Below are positions 1 to 8,628 of a stretch of 64,000 nucleotides of DNA, piece by piece. Position 1 is the first letter of the stretch. Each line of letters begins with the position of its first letter. Both the position numbers and the translations under genes were made by a program. The stretch is from Candidatus Latescibacterota bacterium (GTDB lineage: Bacteria > Krumholzibacteriota > Krumholzibacteriia > JACNKJ01), in the NCBI GenBank assembly GCA_020633725.1, contig JACKDC010000002.1, positions 434,001-498,000 of the forward strand. Reading direction: 5' to 3'. The notes below the pieces were generated by a model. It had not been told where the DNA came from, did no database searches, and was given only the letters and a program-made list of their open reading frames with translations.

Positions 1-336
1 CATGTCCGCGACGTGGAGTGGATGGCACTCCGCGAGGACGGTGGCCTCTGGGTGCTGAGCAGTCGCGGCGTGCAGGCCGGTCTCGATCCCGGATGTCTGG
101 GTACCTTCGATTGCTACGACGCAAAGGGACGCCTCGTGGAGGAGCTCAGGCTTCTCGGCGAGGGCAGCCTGGGGGCGGATCGCTACTTCCTCGCCGGCGA
201 CCGCCTCTACGTCCTGCGGCGCTACGCGGAGGCGTTCTCCACGGTGCCCGAGCCGGCGGAGGAGTCCTCGGACGAGGAGCCCGAGCCCATGAGCGTGATC
301 TGCTACCGGCTGCCGGAGTCGCCGACGGGCCGTTGA
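1..336 (+). CDS. C-terminal part of a propeller-like hypothetical protein (5' end outside window)
   Basis: The reading frame is open from the first base and stops at 334-336, so only the last 111 residues are present. The pattern of short hydrophobic strands around 'DGGLWVLSS', 'YDAKGRLVEEL' and 'DRLYVLRRY' resembles the blades of NHL or six-bladed beta-propeller proteins, which are often secreted in this kind of genome. A short acidic stretch (EESSDEEPEPE-like) precedes the last strand. No catalytic motif is visible and the function is unknown. The nucleotide-sugar operon starts 72 bases downstream and is probably unrelated. Confidence 0.6.
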   Translation, partial: HVRDVEWMALREDGGLWVLSSRGVQAGLDPGCLGTFDCYDAKGRLVEELRLLGEGSLGADRYFLAGDRLYVLRRYAEAFSTVPEPAEESSDEEPEPMSVICYRLPESPTGR

Positions 337-408
337 CGGCGCGGGCTTTCCTGCCTAGGATGAGCCGTCCCCACGCCCGACCCGCCCACCAGGAACACAA
401 GAGGCGCA

Positions 409-1368
409 ATGAAGGTCCTGATCACCGGCATCACCGGCTTCGCCGGGAGCCATCTGGCCGACCATCTTCTGGCCACCCAACCGGACGCGGAGGTCGCCGG
501 CCTCTACCGCTGGCGCAGCCGCACCGAGAACGTGGAGCACCTCGTCGGGCGGGTGCGCATGGTGGAGTGCGACATCCGCGACGCCACGGCCACGCGCGAG
601 GCGATCGAGGCCTTCCGTCCCGACTACATCTTTCACCTGGCGGCGCAGAGCTTCGTGCCCTCGAGCTGGCGCGCGCCCCAGGAGACCCTGAGCACGAACC
701 TGCTCGGGCAGCTGAACGTCTTCGAGGCGGTGCGGAAGAGCGGGCTCGAATGCCGCATCCAGATCGCGGGCTCGAGCGAGGAGTACGGGCTCGTCCACGA
801 GAGCGAGCTGCCCATCACCGAGGACCAGCCCCTGCGCCCGCTCTCGCCCTACGCGGTGAGCAAGGTGGGGCAGGACGCGCTGGCCTACCAGTACTTCATG
901 AGCTATGGGATGCAGATCATCCGCACGCGGGGCTTCAACCACACGGGGCCGCGGCGGCCGAGCGTCTTCGTCTGCAGCGACTTCGCGCGGCAGGTGGTGG
1001 AGATCGAGCGGGGGATGCGCGCGCCGTCCCTGCGCGTGGGCAACCTCGATGCGCGGCGCGACTTCACCGACGTCCGCGATACCGTCCGCGGCTACTGGCT
1101 GGCCCTGACCAAGGGCAAGCCGGGTGAGGTCTACAACGTGGCCACGGGCCGGAGCTGGGCGATCCGCGAGGTGCTGGACATGCTCGTGGACTTCGCGGGC
1201 GTGAAGGTGGAAATCGGCGAGGACCCGGAGCGGCTGCGGCCGTCGGACGTCCCGCGCCTGGAGGGCGACGCCACCCGCCTCCGTGAAGCCACCGGCTGGG
1301 CGCCCACGATTCCCTTCGAGCAAACCCTGCGCGACCTCCTCGACTACTGGCGCGAGCGCCTGGCGTAG
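409..1368 (+). CDS. GDP-mannose 4,6-dehydratase-type SDR epimerase/dehydratase
   Basis: 319-residue extended short-chain dehydrogenase. It begins with the Rossmann dinucleotide motif TGITGFAGSHL (residues about 5-15). The catalytic elements GSSEEYG and YAVSK supply the Ser, Glu, Tyr and Lys of GDP-mannose 4,6-dehydratases and their reductase partners. The later blocks RGFNHTGP, VGNLDARRDFTDVRD and RPSDVPRLEGD are typical of the Gmd/Rmd subfamily. The ATG has an AAGAGG ribosome binding site. It is the first gene of an operon with a second SDR, UDP-glucose dehydrogenase and UDP-GlcNAc 2-epimerase, so a role in surface polysaccharide sugar synthesis is likely. Exact substrate is inferred; another NDP-sugar is possible. 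Confidence 0.85.
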   Translation: MKVLITGITGFAGSHLADHLLATQPDAEVAGLYRWRSRTENVEHLVGRVRMVECDIRDATATREAIEAFRPDYIFHLAAQSFVPSSWRAPQETLSTNLLGQLNVFEAVRKSGLECRIQIAGSSEEYGLVHESELPITEDQPLRPLSPYAVSKVGQDALAYQYFMSYGMQIIRTRGFNHTGPRRPSVFVCSDFARQVVEIERGMRAPSLRVGNLDARRDFTDVRDTVRGYWLALTKGKPGEVYNVATGRSWAIREVLDMLVDFAGVKVEIGEDPERLRPSDVPRLEGDATRLREATGWAPTIPFEQTLRDLLDYWRERLA

Positions 1369-1372
1369 CGGC

Positions 1373-2332
1373 GTGCGCAGTCTCGTCACCGGCATCACGG
1401 GCTTCGTGGGCAGGCACATCGCGCCGCGCCTGGTGGCGGCCGGCGACGAGGTGCTCGGCCTCGCCTACGACCCCGACGGCCCCGGCGCCGCCCTGCCGGC
1501 CGACGTCCGCGTGCTGCGGCAGGATCTGGCGAACCCCAAGGGCCTCGTCGAGCAGGTGGCGGCCTTCCGCCCCGAGCGCGTGCTCCACCTGGCGGCGCTC
1601 AGTGCCCAGGGCGCGGCGCTGCGCGATCCGCTGCCGACCTTTCGCGTCAACGCGCTCGGCACGCTGAACCTGCTCGAAGCGCTGCGGGCGGGCGCACCCG
1701 AGGCGCGGCTGCTGCACGTCTCGTCGGCTGAGGTCTACGGCAATCCCGGCGACGACTGGGTGGACGAGGACCGCCCCATCGCCCCGGTGAATCCCTACGG
1801 CGCCAGCAAGGCGGCCGCCGAGCTGCTGGTCCACGCCGCGGTGAAGAGCTGGGGGTTGGACGCGGTCGTCGCCCGCAGCTTTCCCCACGCGGGGCCCGGC
1901 CAGCGGGCGGAGTTCGCCCTGCCGGCCTTCGCGCGGCAGATCGCCGAGATCGAGGCAGGCCGCCAGGAGCCCTGCCTGCGGGTGGGCAACCTGGAGGCGC
2001 GCCGCGACTTCCTCGACGTGGAGGACGTGGTCGAGGCCTATCTCTTGCTCCTGGACCCCGGCAAGGGGGAGCGCGGCGAGACCTACAACGTCTGCGCCGG
2101 CGAGACCCACAGCATTCGCGAGGGGCTGGACCTCATGCTGGCCATGAGCCCCAGTCCCATCCGCGTGGAGACGGATCCCGCCCTCCTGCGCCCGGCCGAC
2201 CAGCCGGTGCTGCGCGGGCGGCCCCGCAAGCTCATGGCGGCCACGGGCTGGTCGCCCCGGCATTCTTTTCCCTCGACCCTGGAGCGCGTGCTGGCGGACT
2301 GGCGGCGGCGGAGCTCCGAGGAGGCGGCGTGA
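1373..2332 (+). CDS. NDP-sugar SDR, probably GDP-4-dehydro-6-deoxymannose reductase-like
   Basis: The frame is open further upstream, but the sensible start is GTG at 1373, four bases after the previous stop; this gives VRSLVTGITGFVGRHI and exactly 319 residues, the same length as the gene before it. The catalytic blocks are SSAEVYG and YGASK; RSFPHAGPGQ and FARQIAEIEAG are the signature of Rmd-type reductases. The two genes are tandem paralogs and may carry out the successive dehydration and reduction steps that make a 6-deoxysugar such as GDP-rhamnose. It overlaps the next gene by GTGA. Confidence 0.8.
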   Translation: MRSLVTGITGFVGRHIAPRLVAAGDEVLGLAYDPDGPGAALPADVRVLRQDLANPKGLVEQVAAFRPERVLHLAALSAQGAALRDPLPTFRVNALGTLNLLEALRAGAPEARLLHVSSAEVYGNPGDDWVDEDRPIAPVNPYGASKAAAELLVHAAVKSWGLDAVVARSFPHAGPGQRAEFALPAFARQIAEIEAGRQEPCLRVGNLEARRDFLDVEDVVEAYLLLLDPGKGERGETYNVCAGETHSIREGLDLMLAMSPSPIRVETDPALLRPADQPVLRGRPRKLMAATGWSPRHSFPSTLERVLADWRRRSSEEAA

Positions 2333-3651
2333 CGCGAATCCTGATGATCGGCACGGGCTACGTTGGCCTGGTCTCCGGCGCCTGCATGGCCGACTTCGGC
2401 AATCACGTGATCTGCTACGACATCGACCAGGGCAAGATCGACACCCTGAGCCGCGGGGCGATCCCCTTCTACGAGCCGGGGCTCAAGGAGCTGGTGGAGC
2501 GCAACCGCGACGCCGGCCGCCTCCGCTTCAGCACGGACCTCGACAGCGCCATGGCCGAGAGCAACGTCGTCGTGATCGCGGTGGGCACGCCCGAGCTGCC
2601 CGACGGCAGCGCCGACCTCAGCGCCGTCTACGCGGTGGCCAAGGCCATCGGCGAGCGGATGAACGGCTACAAGGTCGTCGTGCAGAAGAGCACCGTCCCC
2701 GTGGGGACGAACCGCCGCATCCGCGCCAGCATCGCCGAGGCGGCCGGCGCCGGCGCGGAGTTCGACATGGTCGCCAACCCGGAGTTCCTGCGCGAGGGCT
2801 CGGCCATCGGCGACTTCATGCGCCCGGACCGCGTCGTGATCGGCGCGGACAGCGAGCGCGCCCAGCGCCTCATGCGCGAGGTCTACCGGCCGCTCTACCT
2901 CAACGAAACCCCTGTGTTGTCAACGGACATCGAGACCGCCGAGATGATCAAGTACGCCGCCAACGCCTTCCTGGCGACGAAGATCTCCTTCATCAACGAG
3001 GTGGCCGAGCTCTGCGAGCGCGTGGGCGCGGACGTGCAGGTGGTGGCGCGGGGCCTGGGCCTCGACGGGCGCATCGGCTCGAAGTTCCTGCACGCGGGCG
3101 CGGGCTTCGGCGGCTCCTGCTTCCCCAAGGACACGAAGGCGCTGCTGCAGATCGGCCGCTCGCACGGCGTGCCGATGGGCCTGGTGGCCGCGACCATCGA
3201 CGCCAACGAGCGCCAGCCCCGCCGCGCGGTGGAGAAGCTCGAGGCGCTGGCGGGTGGCTCGGTGAAGGGGATGCACGTGGCCATCCTCGGGCTGAGCTTC
3301 AAGCCCAACACCGACGACGTGCGCGAGGCCGCGGCGCTCAAGATCATCAAGCTGCTGGGCGAGCGCGGCGCCACCGTGCGCGCCTTCGATCCCGTGGCGG
3401 GCGAGAACGCCAAGCGCGCGATGCCCGAGCTCGATCTCGCCGCCGGCACCTACGAGTGCCTGGAGGGGGCGGATGCGCTGATCATCGTCACCGAGTGGAA
3501 CGAGTTCCGCGTGCTGGACCTGGAGCGCGTGGCCGGCATGCTGAAGCGCAAGCTGGTGGTGGACTGCCGCAACATCTTCAAGGCCGGCCCCATGGCGGAG
3601 GCGGGCCTTCGCTACGCCAGCTTCGGCCGGCAGTCGGAGGAGAGCGCATGA
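2329..3651 (+). CDS. ugd: UDP-glucose 6-dehydrogenase
   Basis: 440 residues, the usual length of the family. It oxidises UDP-glucose (or a related UDP-hexose) to the uronic acid with two NAD+. The N-terminal Rossmann motif is IGTGYVGLVSGACMAD. The catalytic cysteine lies in the GFGGSCFPKD block, and the substrate-binding segment NPEFLREGSAIGDF is present. The C-terminal domain contains GLSFKPNTDDVREA. The GTG start at 2329 overlaps the previous stop (GTGA), and the end overlaps wecB (ATGA), so translation is coupled. A UDP-ManNAc dehydrogenase role is a possible alternative given the neighbouring epimerase. Confidence 0.92.
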   Translation: MTRILMIGTGYVGLVSGACMADFGNHVICYDIDQGKIDTLSRGAIPFYEPGLKELVERNRDAGRLRFSTDLDSAMAESNVVVIAVGTPELPDGSADLSAVYAVAKAIGERMNGYKVVVQKSTVPVGTNRRIRASIAEAAGAGAEFDMVANPEFLREGSAIGDFMRPDRVVIGADSERAQRLMREVYRPLYLNETPVLSTDIETAEMIKYAANAFLATKISFINEVAELCERVGADVQVVARGLGLDGRIGSKFLHAGAGFGGSCFPKDTKALLQIGRSHGVPMGLVAATIDANERQPRRAVEKLEALAGGSVKGMHVAILGLSFKPNTDDVREAAALKIIKLLGERGATVRAFDPVAGENAKRAMPELDLAAGTYECLEGADALIIVTEWNEFRVLDLERVAGMLKRKLVVDCRNIFKAGPMAEAGLRYASFGRQSEESA

Positions 3652-4736
3652 GAATCCTCGGCGTGGTGGGCGCCCGGCCCAACTTCATGAAGATGGCGCC
3701 CATCGTGCGGGCCGCGGCGGGCAGCGACATCACGCTGCGCCTCTGCCACACCGGCCAGCACTACGACGACAACATGTCCAAGGTCTTCTTCGAGGACCTG
3801 GAGCTGCCGCGCCCGGACGTCTACCTGGGCGTGGGCTCGGGCTCGCACGCGGCGCAGACGGCCGTGATCATGACCGAGTTCGAGAAGGTGCTGGCGGACG
3901 AGCAGCCCGACCTGGTGATGGTGGTGGGGGACGTCAACAGCACCCTCGCCTGCAGCCTGGTCTGCGCGAAGCTGCTCGTGCCCGTGGCCCACGTGGAGGC
4001 GGGCCTGCGCAGCTTCGACCGGGAGATGCCCGAGGAGATCAACCGCATGGTGACGGACATCCTCTCGGACCTGCTCTTCACCACCAGCGCCGAGGCCGAG
4101 CCCAACCTGCTGCGCGAGGGCGTGGCCGCCGAGAAGATCCACTTCGTCGGCAACGTGATGATCGACTCCCTCGACTTCTACCTGCCCAAGGCCGAGTCCC
4201 TGGACGTGCTGGATCGCCTCGGCCTCACGCCCGGAGCTTACGGCCTTGTAACGCTGCACCGCCCCAGCAACGTGGACGACCCGGACACCTTCCGCGGCAT
4301 CCTCGAGGCCATGGGCGAGGCGGGCCGCCGCGTGCCGCTGCTCTGGCCCGTGCACCCGCGCACCGCCAAGATGATCCAGACCTTCGGGCTCGACACGGAG
4401 GCCTACGGCCTGCGCCTGGTGGAGCCCCAGGGCTATCTCGACTTCCTGCGCCTCATGAAGGACGCCCGCCTGGTCCTCACCGACAGCGGCGGCATCCAGG
4501 AGGAGACGACGGTGCTCGGCGTGCCCTGCCTGACCCTGCGCGAGAACACCGAGCGCCCCGTCACCTGCGAGGTCGGCACCAACGTGCTGGTGGGCACCAA
4601 CCCGGAGCGCATCCGCGAGGCCATCCGCGGCGCCTTCGAGGGGAGCAGCCGCGCCCACCAGGTGCCGCCGCTCTGGGACGGCCACGCGGCCGAGCGCATC
4701 CTGCAGATCTGCGGGGACTGGTGGCGGTCGCGATAG
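3648..4736 (+). CDS. wecB: UDP-N-acetylglucosamine 2-epimerase (non-hydrolysing)
   Basis: 362 residues starting at the ATG that overlaps the ugd stop (ATGA at 3648-3651). It interconverts UDP-GlcNAc and UDP-ManNAc. Family blocks are all present: GARPNFMKMAPIVRA at the N-terminus, GDVNSTLACS, HVEAGLRSFDREMPEEINR, LHRPSNVDD, and the C-terminal LTDSGGIQEE with the GVPCLTLRENTERP segment that binds the UDP moiety. It is the last gene of the nucleotide-sugar operon and supplies precursors for surface polysaccharide. Confidence 0.93.
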   Translation: MRILGVVGARPNFMKMAPIVRAAAGSDITLRLCHTGQHYDDNMSKVFFEDLELPRPDVYLGVGSGSHAAQTAVIMTEFEKVLADEQPDLVMVVGDVNSTLACSLVCAKLLVPVAHVEAGLRSFDREMPEEINRMVTDILSDLLFTTSAEAEPNLLREGVAAEKIHFVGNVMIDSLDFYLPKAESLDVLDRLGLTPGAYGLVTLHRPSNVDDPDTFRGILEAMGEAGRRVPLLWPVHPRTAKMIQTFGLDTEAYGLRLVEPQGYLDFLRLMKDARLVLTDSGGIQEETTVLGVPCLTLRENTERPVTCEVGTNVLVGTNPERIREAIRGAFEGSSRAHQVPPLWDGHAAERILQICGDWWRSR

Positions 4737-4815
4737 GTCGACGGCGATGCCTGGATCTCCGCGGACGGGATCGGCGCCTCTGAATAACTCTCTCGCCTAA
4801 GCGGCCCCGTCGGTC

Positions 4816-4821
4816 TATAAT
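4816..4821 (+). promoter_or_regulatory. Consensus -10 hexamer upstream of the beta-helix gene
   Basis: TATAAT sits in an otherwise G+C-rich stretch, about 100 bases before the ATG at 4919. The hexamer at the -35 distance (4793-4798, TCGCCT) is poor, so an activator or an alternative sigma factor may be needed. Confidence 0.4.
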
Positions 4822-4918
4822 TGGATTGCCAGCCGAACCGAGCGCGGCCTGTTCTCCCTGGAGGCAGCAGTGCCGAGTCAGGGCGTGCGGTTCATCTCCA
4901 CCGTGGGGCAAGGGTGAC

Positions 4919-6301
4919 ATGAAGCCGTCAGCAGCCGTCCGATGGGCGATCGTCGGCATTGTCCTTGGCGCGGGGTTCCAGGCACGGGACGCTCGAGCGA
5001 CCCTGCACCACTACCCTGGCGGCTTTGCCTCGCTACAGGAGGCCTTCAACACCTGTGAAGAGGGGGACACGCTGCTCATCGCGCCAGGCGTCTACAGCCA
5101 GCCGCAGCACCGCCGCGTGGACTACTCGGGGCCAGGGTTCACGGTGCTTTCTGAAGCCGGTCCGGAGGACACGGTGTTCGACTGCGGTTTCGCCGACTAC
5201 TGGCTACAGCTGAGCGGCGCTGGATCTGCGTCCCAGCGCATGGTGCTTGCCGGGATCACCGTGAGAAACTACCGCGACTTTGAGGTCATCGCGTCCCTTG
5301 CATGCACCGAGACGGTGCTGACCCTGGACACCATGGTGTTCAGGGACAACCCAGACAACTATTTTGGGACTGGAGCTAGCTTCAGTGATGGGGACATCCA
5401 ATGCATTGGTTGTGTCTTCCGGGAGTGCAATGAGGTCGGTCTAATTCTTGTGCGCAGCACGTACGACGTTTCCGGCTGCCTCTTCATGAACAACAGCGGC
5501 GGCTCAAGCGGGGGGGGGGCGGAGTTCAGCAACTGCACAGGAGCGGTAAGGGATTCGCAGTTTATTGACAACGTGGCCACCAGGGGTGGTGGACTCGCTC
5601 TCAAGCTTGGCGGGTCTGCGGAATTGGATGGGCTCTTATTCGGCGGGAATCAGTCTGGAACATGGGGAGGAGGACTAGAAGCGAGTCTGTACGGAGAGGT
5701 GACCCTTCGCAACAGCGTCTTTGTGGACAACCGGGCATGGTATTGGGGAGGGGGCGTGGCCTTCCTCGGTTCCTGGGACGTCGACGATCGACTGATCGTC
5801 GAGAACTGCGACTTCGTCGACAATTGGGCACAGCGCTGGGGCTCGGCGATCACCGCTTACAGCAGCGCGGAATTGCATGTGACCGACTGCAGTTTCGTGG
5901 GCAACGAGACTGAGGACACCTTTCCGAACATCGGGGCAGCCATCCTGTGCGCGCTCTGGTCTCCATTCTACATGGAGCGGACCATCGTGGCGGACACCAG
6001 GCGGGGCGTCGGGATCCGCATCGGGGATCCTGACACGGTCTCAATCCAGTGCTCCAATGTCTGGGGCAACGCGGACGGCAACTTCGACAACATCGACGAC
6101 CCGACCGGGCTCGACGGCAACATCTCGCTCGACCCGCTCTTCTGCGGCACAGTGGGCGGTGACAGCCTGGCACTCATGAACACCTCGCCCTGCTTGCCGG
6201 CGAACAACGCCTGCGGGGTGCTGATGGGCAACCACGGCCAGGGCTGCGAGACCGTGCGGACGGAGAGCCGGAGCTGGGGCAGCATCAAGTCGCTCTACTG
6301 A
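4919..6301 (+). CDS. Secreted right-handed beta-helix surface protein with C-terminal KSLY motif
   Basis: 460 residues from ATG 4919. A signal peptide with a hydrophobic core (WAIVGIVLGAGF) ends near ARDARA. It is followed by a pectate-lyase-like beta-helix. An opening block (SLQEAFNTCEEGDTLLIAPG) is typical of right-handed parallel beta-helix proteins, and repeated strand-turn units such as 'VFVDNRAWYWGGGVAF' and 'CDFVDNWAQRWGSAIT' fill residues about 130-370. The extreme C-terminus is SRSWGSIKSLY, not the type IX sorting domain seen elsewhere here. Codons for SSGGGA contain a run of ten G at 5510-5519, a likely phase-variable site. G+C is visibly lower than in the neighbours. Function is unknown; adhesion or surface display is inferred. 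Confidence 0.75.
   Translation: MKPSAAVRWAIVGIVLGAGFQARDARATLHHYPGGFASLQEAFNTCEEGDTLLIAPGVYSQPQHRRVDYSGPGFTVLSEAGPEDTVFDCGFADYWLQLSGAGSASQRMVLAGITVRNYRDFEVIASLACTETVLTLDTMVFRDNPDNYFGTGASFSDGDIQCIGCVFRECNEVGLILVRSTYDVSGCLFMNNSGGSSGGGAEFSNCTGAVRDSQFIDNVATRGGGLALKLGGSAELDGLLFGGNQSGTWGGGLEASLYGEVTLRNSVFVDNRAWYWGGGVAFLGSWDVDDRLIVENCDFVDNWAQRWGSAITAYSSAELHVTDCSFVGNETEDTFPNIGAAILCALWSPFYMERTIVADTRRGVGIRIGDPDTVSIQCSNVWGNADGNFDNIDDPTGLDGNISLDPLFCGTVGGDSLALMNTSPCLPANNACGVLMGNHGQGCETVRTESRSWGSIKSLY
5510..5519 (+). repeat. Homopolymeric tract of ten G inside the beta-helix gene
   Basis: Ten consecutive G encode Gly-Gly-Gly plus the first base of Ala. Gain or loss of one or two bases would truncate the protein at about residue 200. 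Such tracts are classical slipped-strand contingency sites in surface protein genes. Confidence 0.8.
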
Positions 6302-6351
6302 GGGCACCGGCTTCACTTGACCCCAACCGGGGGGCGGGATAGGATCCCGCC

Positions 6352-7266
6352 ATGCACCACTTGCGCATCGGCATCAACAACAGCCGCGTCTCGCTGTTCG
6401 CGGCCCAGCGAATCCGCGAGCAGCTCGAGGCCGCCCACGACGGGCTCAAGGTCGAGTTCGAGACCTACGAGACCGCCCTCGGGCCCACGCCCGGCGATCC
6501 CGAAGCCCACGTCCGCGCGCTCGAAGAGCCGCTGGAGAAGGGCCGGGTGGACGTGATCGTCCACCAGCTCAAGGAGATCCCCGTGCGCCTGCCGGCGCAG
6601 ATCCGCCTGGTGGGGGTGACCGAGCGGCTGACGCCCTTTGACGCCTTCGTCTCCGAGCGCTACCAGCTCATCGACGAGCTGCCCGAGGGCGCGCGCCTGG
6701 GCTACACGCACCTGCGCCAGCGCGCGCAGCTGCAGATCCAGCTGCGCCACCTGCAGCTCGAGCTGATCCAGGTGCTGGGTTCGGCCGAGGAGCGGCTGCG
6801 CCAGCTCGGCGAGCAGAACCTCGACGGGCTGATCATCAGCGCCGACAGTCTGGAGCTGGTGGGCCGCCAGGAGAGCGTGAGCGAGGTGCTGGGCGAGAGC
6901 ATGCTCCTGCCCCGGCCGGGCGCCGGTTGCCTGGGCTTCATCACCCGCCGCGAGGACCCCGAGATCGAGGAGCTGCTGAAGCCTGTCGAGGACCGCACCA
7001 GCCGCCTCGAGACCATGGCCGAGCGCGCCTTCCTGGACACCCTGGGCGGCGACCCCGAGCTGGCCCTGGGCGCGCGCGCGGCGCTGGACTCGCAGTCCAT
7101 GATCGTGGAGGGCATCCTCAGCAACACGGACGGCACGGTGTACATCCGCGACGCCATCCAGGGCCCCTCCCACCTGGCCGAGGAGCTGGGCCGCAACCTG
7201 GCCAAGCTGCTCCTGGCCCTGGGCGACGAAGAGCTGCACGGCCTGATCCCGGCCCCGTCCCAGTGA
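6352..7266 (+). CDS. Porphobilinogen deaminase (HemC)-like protein lacking cofactor and catalytic residues
   Basis: 304 residues, the same length and block order as hydroxymethylbilane synthase. LRIGINNSRVSLFAAQ matches the HemC N-terminus; VDVIVHQLKEIP matches HSMKDVP; FDAFVSER, GYTHLRQRAQL, LDGLIISADSLELVG and LPRPGAGCLGF match the later HemC blocks. The key residues are changed. The dipyrromethane cofactor cysteine (LEGGCQVPIG in HemC) is replaced in LGGDPELALGARA. The catalytic Asp of HSMKDVP is Glu. The TRGS phosphate-type loop is NNSR, and one of the two arginines in SLRRQ is lost. It therefore cannot be a normal deaminase. It may bind a tetrapyrrole or a small anionic ligand; this is inference. 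serS follows 80 bases downstream and no other haem-synthesis gene is nearby. Confidence 0.75.
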   Translation: MHHLRIGINNSRVSLFAAQRIREQLEAAHDGLKVEFETYETALGPTPGDPEAHVRALEEPLEKGRVDVIVHQLKEIPVRLPAQIRLVGVTERLTPFDAFVSERYQLIDELPEGARLGYTHLRQRAQLQIQLRHLQLELIQVLGSAEERLRQLGEQNLDGLIISADSLELVGRQESVSEVLGESMLLPRPGAGCLGFITRREDPEIEELLKPVEDRTSRLETMAERAFLDTLGGDPELALGARAALDSQSMIVEGILSNTDGTVYIRDAIQGPSHLAEELGRNLAKLLLALGDEELHGLIPAPSQ

Positions 7267-7346
7267 CGCATTAGTTTCCAAACCTTGGCTGCCCCCCGCC
7301 ACGGTGCTAGACTCCGCCGCCGAGCGCCCGCACCGGAGGATCCCGC

Positions 7347-8618
7347 ATGCTCGATCGCAAGTTCATCCGCCAGAACCCCGACGCCGTGCGCGACGCGCTC
7401 ACGGCCAAGAACGAGAGCGGCGACCTGGACGCCTGGCTCGCCCTGGACACCGAGCACCTGGACCTGCTGCGCGAAGTCGAGGAGCTGAAGGCGCGGCGCA
7501 ACCAGGCCAGCGAGTCCATCAACCGCATGAAGCAGGCGGGCGAGGACGCGAGCGCCGCCATCACCGAGACGCGGGAGCTGGCCCAGCGCATCAAGGAGCT
7601 CGACGCGCGGCGCGGCGAGCTCGAGGCCGCGCTGCACAGCGAGCAGCTGCGCCTGCCCAACCTGCCGCACGCGTCGGTGCCCGTGGGCGGCGAGGACGCC
7701 AACCAGATCGTCAAGACCTGGGGCGACCCGGACGCGCTGCCTGTCTTCGAACGCCAGGCCCACTGGGACATCGGCGAGACGCTCGGCATCATGGACATGC
7801 CCCGGGGCGCGAAGGTGGCCGGCAGCGGCTTCCCGCTCCTCATGGGCGACGGCGCCCGCCTCCAGCGCGCGCTGGTGAACTTCATGCTCGACCTGCACCG
7901 CGAGGCCGGCTTCACCGAGGTGAGCCCGCCGCTGCTGGTGAACAGCGACACGGCCACCGGCACGGGCCAGCTGCCCAAGAGCGCCGAGCAGATGTACCAC
8001 TGCGAGATCGACGACCTCTGGCTGCTGCCCACGGCCGAGGTGCCGGTGACGAACATCTACCGCGACGAGTTGCTCGAGGCCGACGACCTGCCCCGCCGCC
8101 TCGTGGCCTACACGCCCTGCTTCCGCCGCGAGGCGGGCGCCCACGGCAAGGACACGCGCGGACTGCTGCGCGTGCACCAGTTCGACAAGGTGGAGCTGGT
8201 CAAGTTCGTGGCGCCCGAGACCAGCTACGACGAGCTGGAGAGCCTGCTGGCCCAGGCCGAGAAGGTGCTGCAGACGCTCGAGCTGCCCTACCGCGTGCTG
8301 GTGCTGGCCACCGGCGACCTCTCCTTCGCGGCGGCGAAGTGCTACGACATCGAGATCTGGTCGGCGGGCGTGGGCCGCTGGCTCGAGGTGTCGAGCGTGA
8401 GCAACTTCGAGGACTTCCAGGCGCGGCGCGCGAACATCCGCTTCCGGCCGGCGCCGGGCGAGAAGCCGCAGTTCGTCCACACGCTGAACGGCAGCGGCAC
8501 GGCGCTCGCGCGGCTCATGGCGGCGCTGCTGGAGAACGGCCAGACGCCGACGGGCAAGGTGCGCCTGCCCGAGGCCCTGCGGCCCTACCTGGGCGGCCAG
8601 GAGTACCTGCAGCGCTAG
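7347..8618 (+). CDS. serS: Seryl-tRNA synthetase
   Basis: 423 residues, class II aminoacyl-tRNA synthetase charging tRNA-Ser. The N-terminal coiled-coil arm that grips the tRNA long variable arm covers residues about 25-105 (LREVEELKARRNQASESI onwards). The catalytic core has motif 2 in FRREAGAHGKDTRGLLRVHQF and motif 3 near GSGTALARLMAALLEN, as well as the TAEVP serine-binding block. It starts at ATG 7347 after a weak ribosome binding site (GGAGG-like, 'accggaggat'). It probably heads a transcript with the downstream kinase and regulator. Confidence 0.95.
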   Translation: MLDRKFIRQNPDAVRDALTAKNESGDLDAWLALDTEHLDLLREVEELKARRNQASESINRMKQAGEDASAAITETRELAQRIKELDARRGELEAALHSEQLRLPNLPHASVPVGGEDANQIVKTWGDPDALPVFERQAHWDIGETLGIMDMPRGAKVAGSGFPLLMGDGARLQRALVNFMLDLHREAGFTEVSPPLLVNSDTATGTGQLPKSAEQMYHCEIDDLWLLPTAEVPVTNIYRDELLEADDLPRRLVAYTPCFRREAGAHGKDTRGLLRVHQFDKVELVKFVAPETSYDELESLLAQAEKVLQTLELPYRVLVLATGDLSFAAAKCYDIEIWSAGVGRWLEVSSVSNFEDFQARRANIRFRPAPGEKPQFVHTLNGSGTALARLMAALLENGQTPTGKVRLPEALRPYLGGQEYLQR

Positions 8619-8628
8619 GAGGTGCGCC

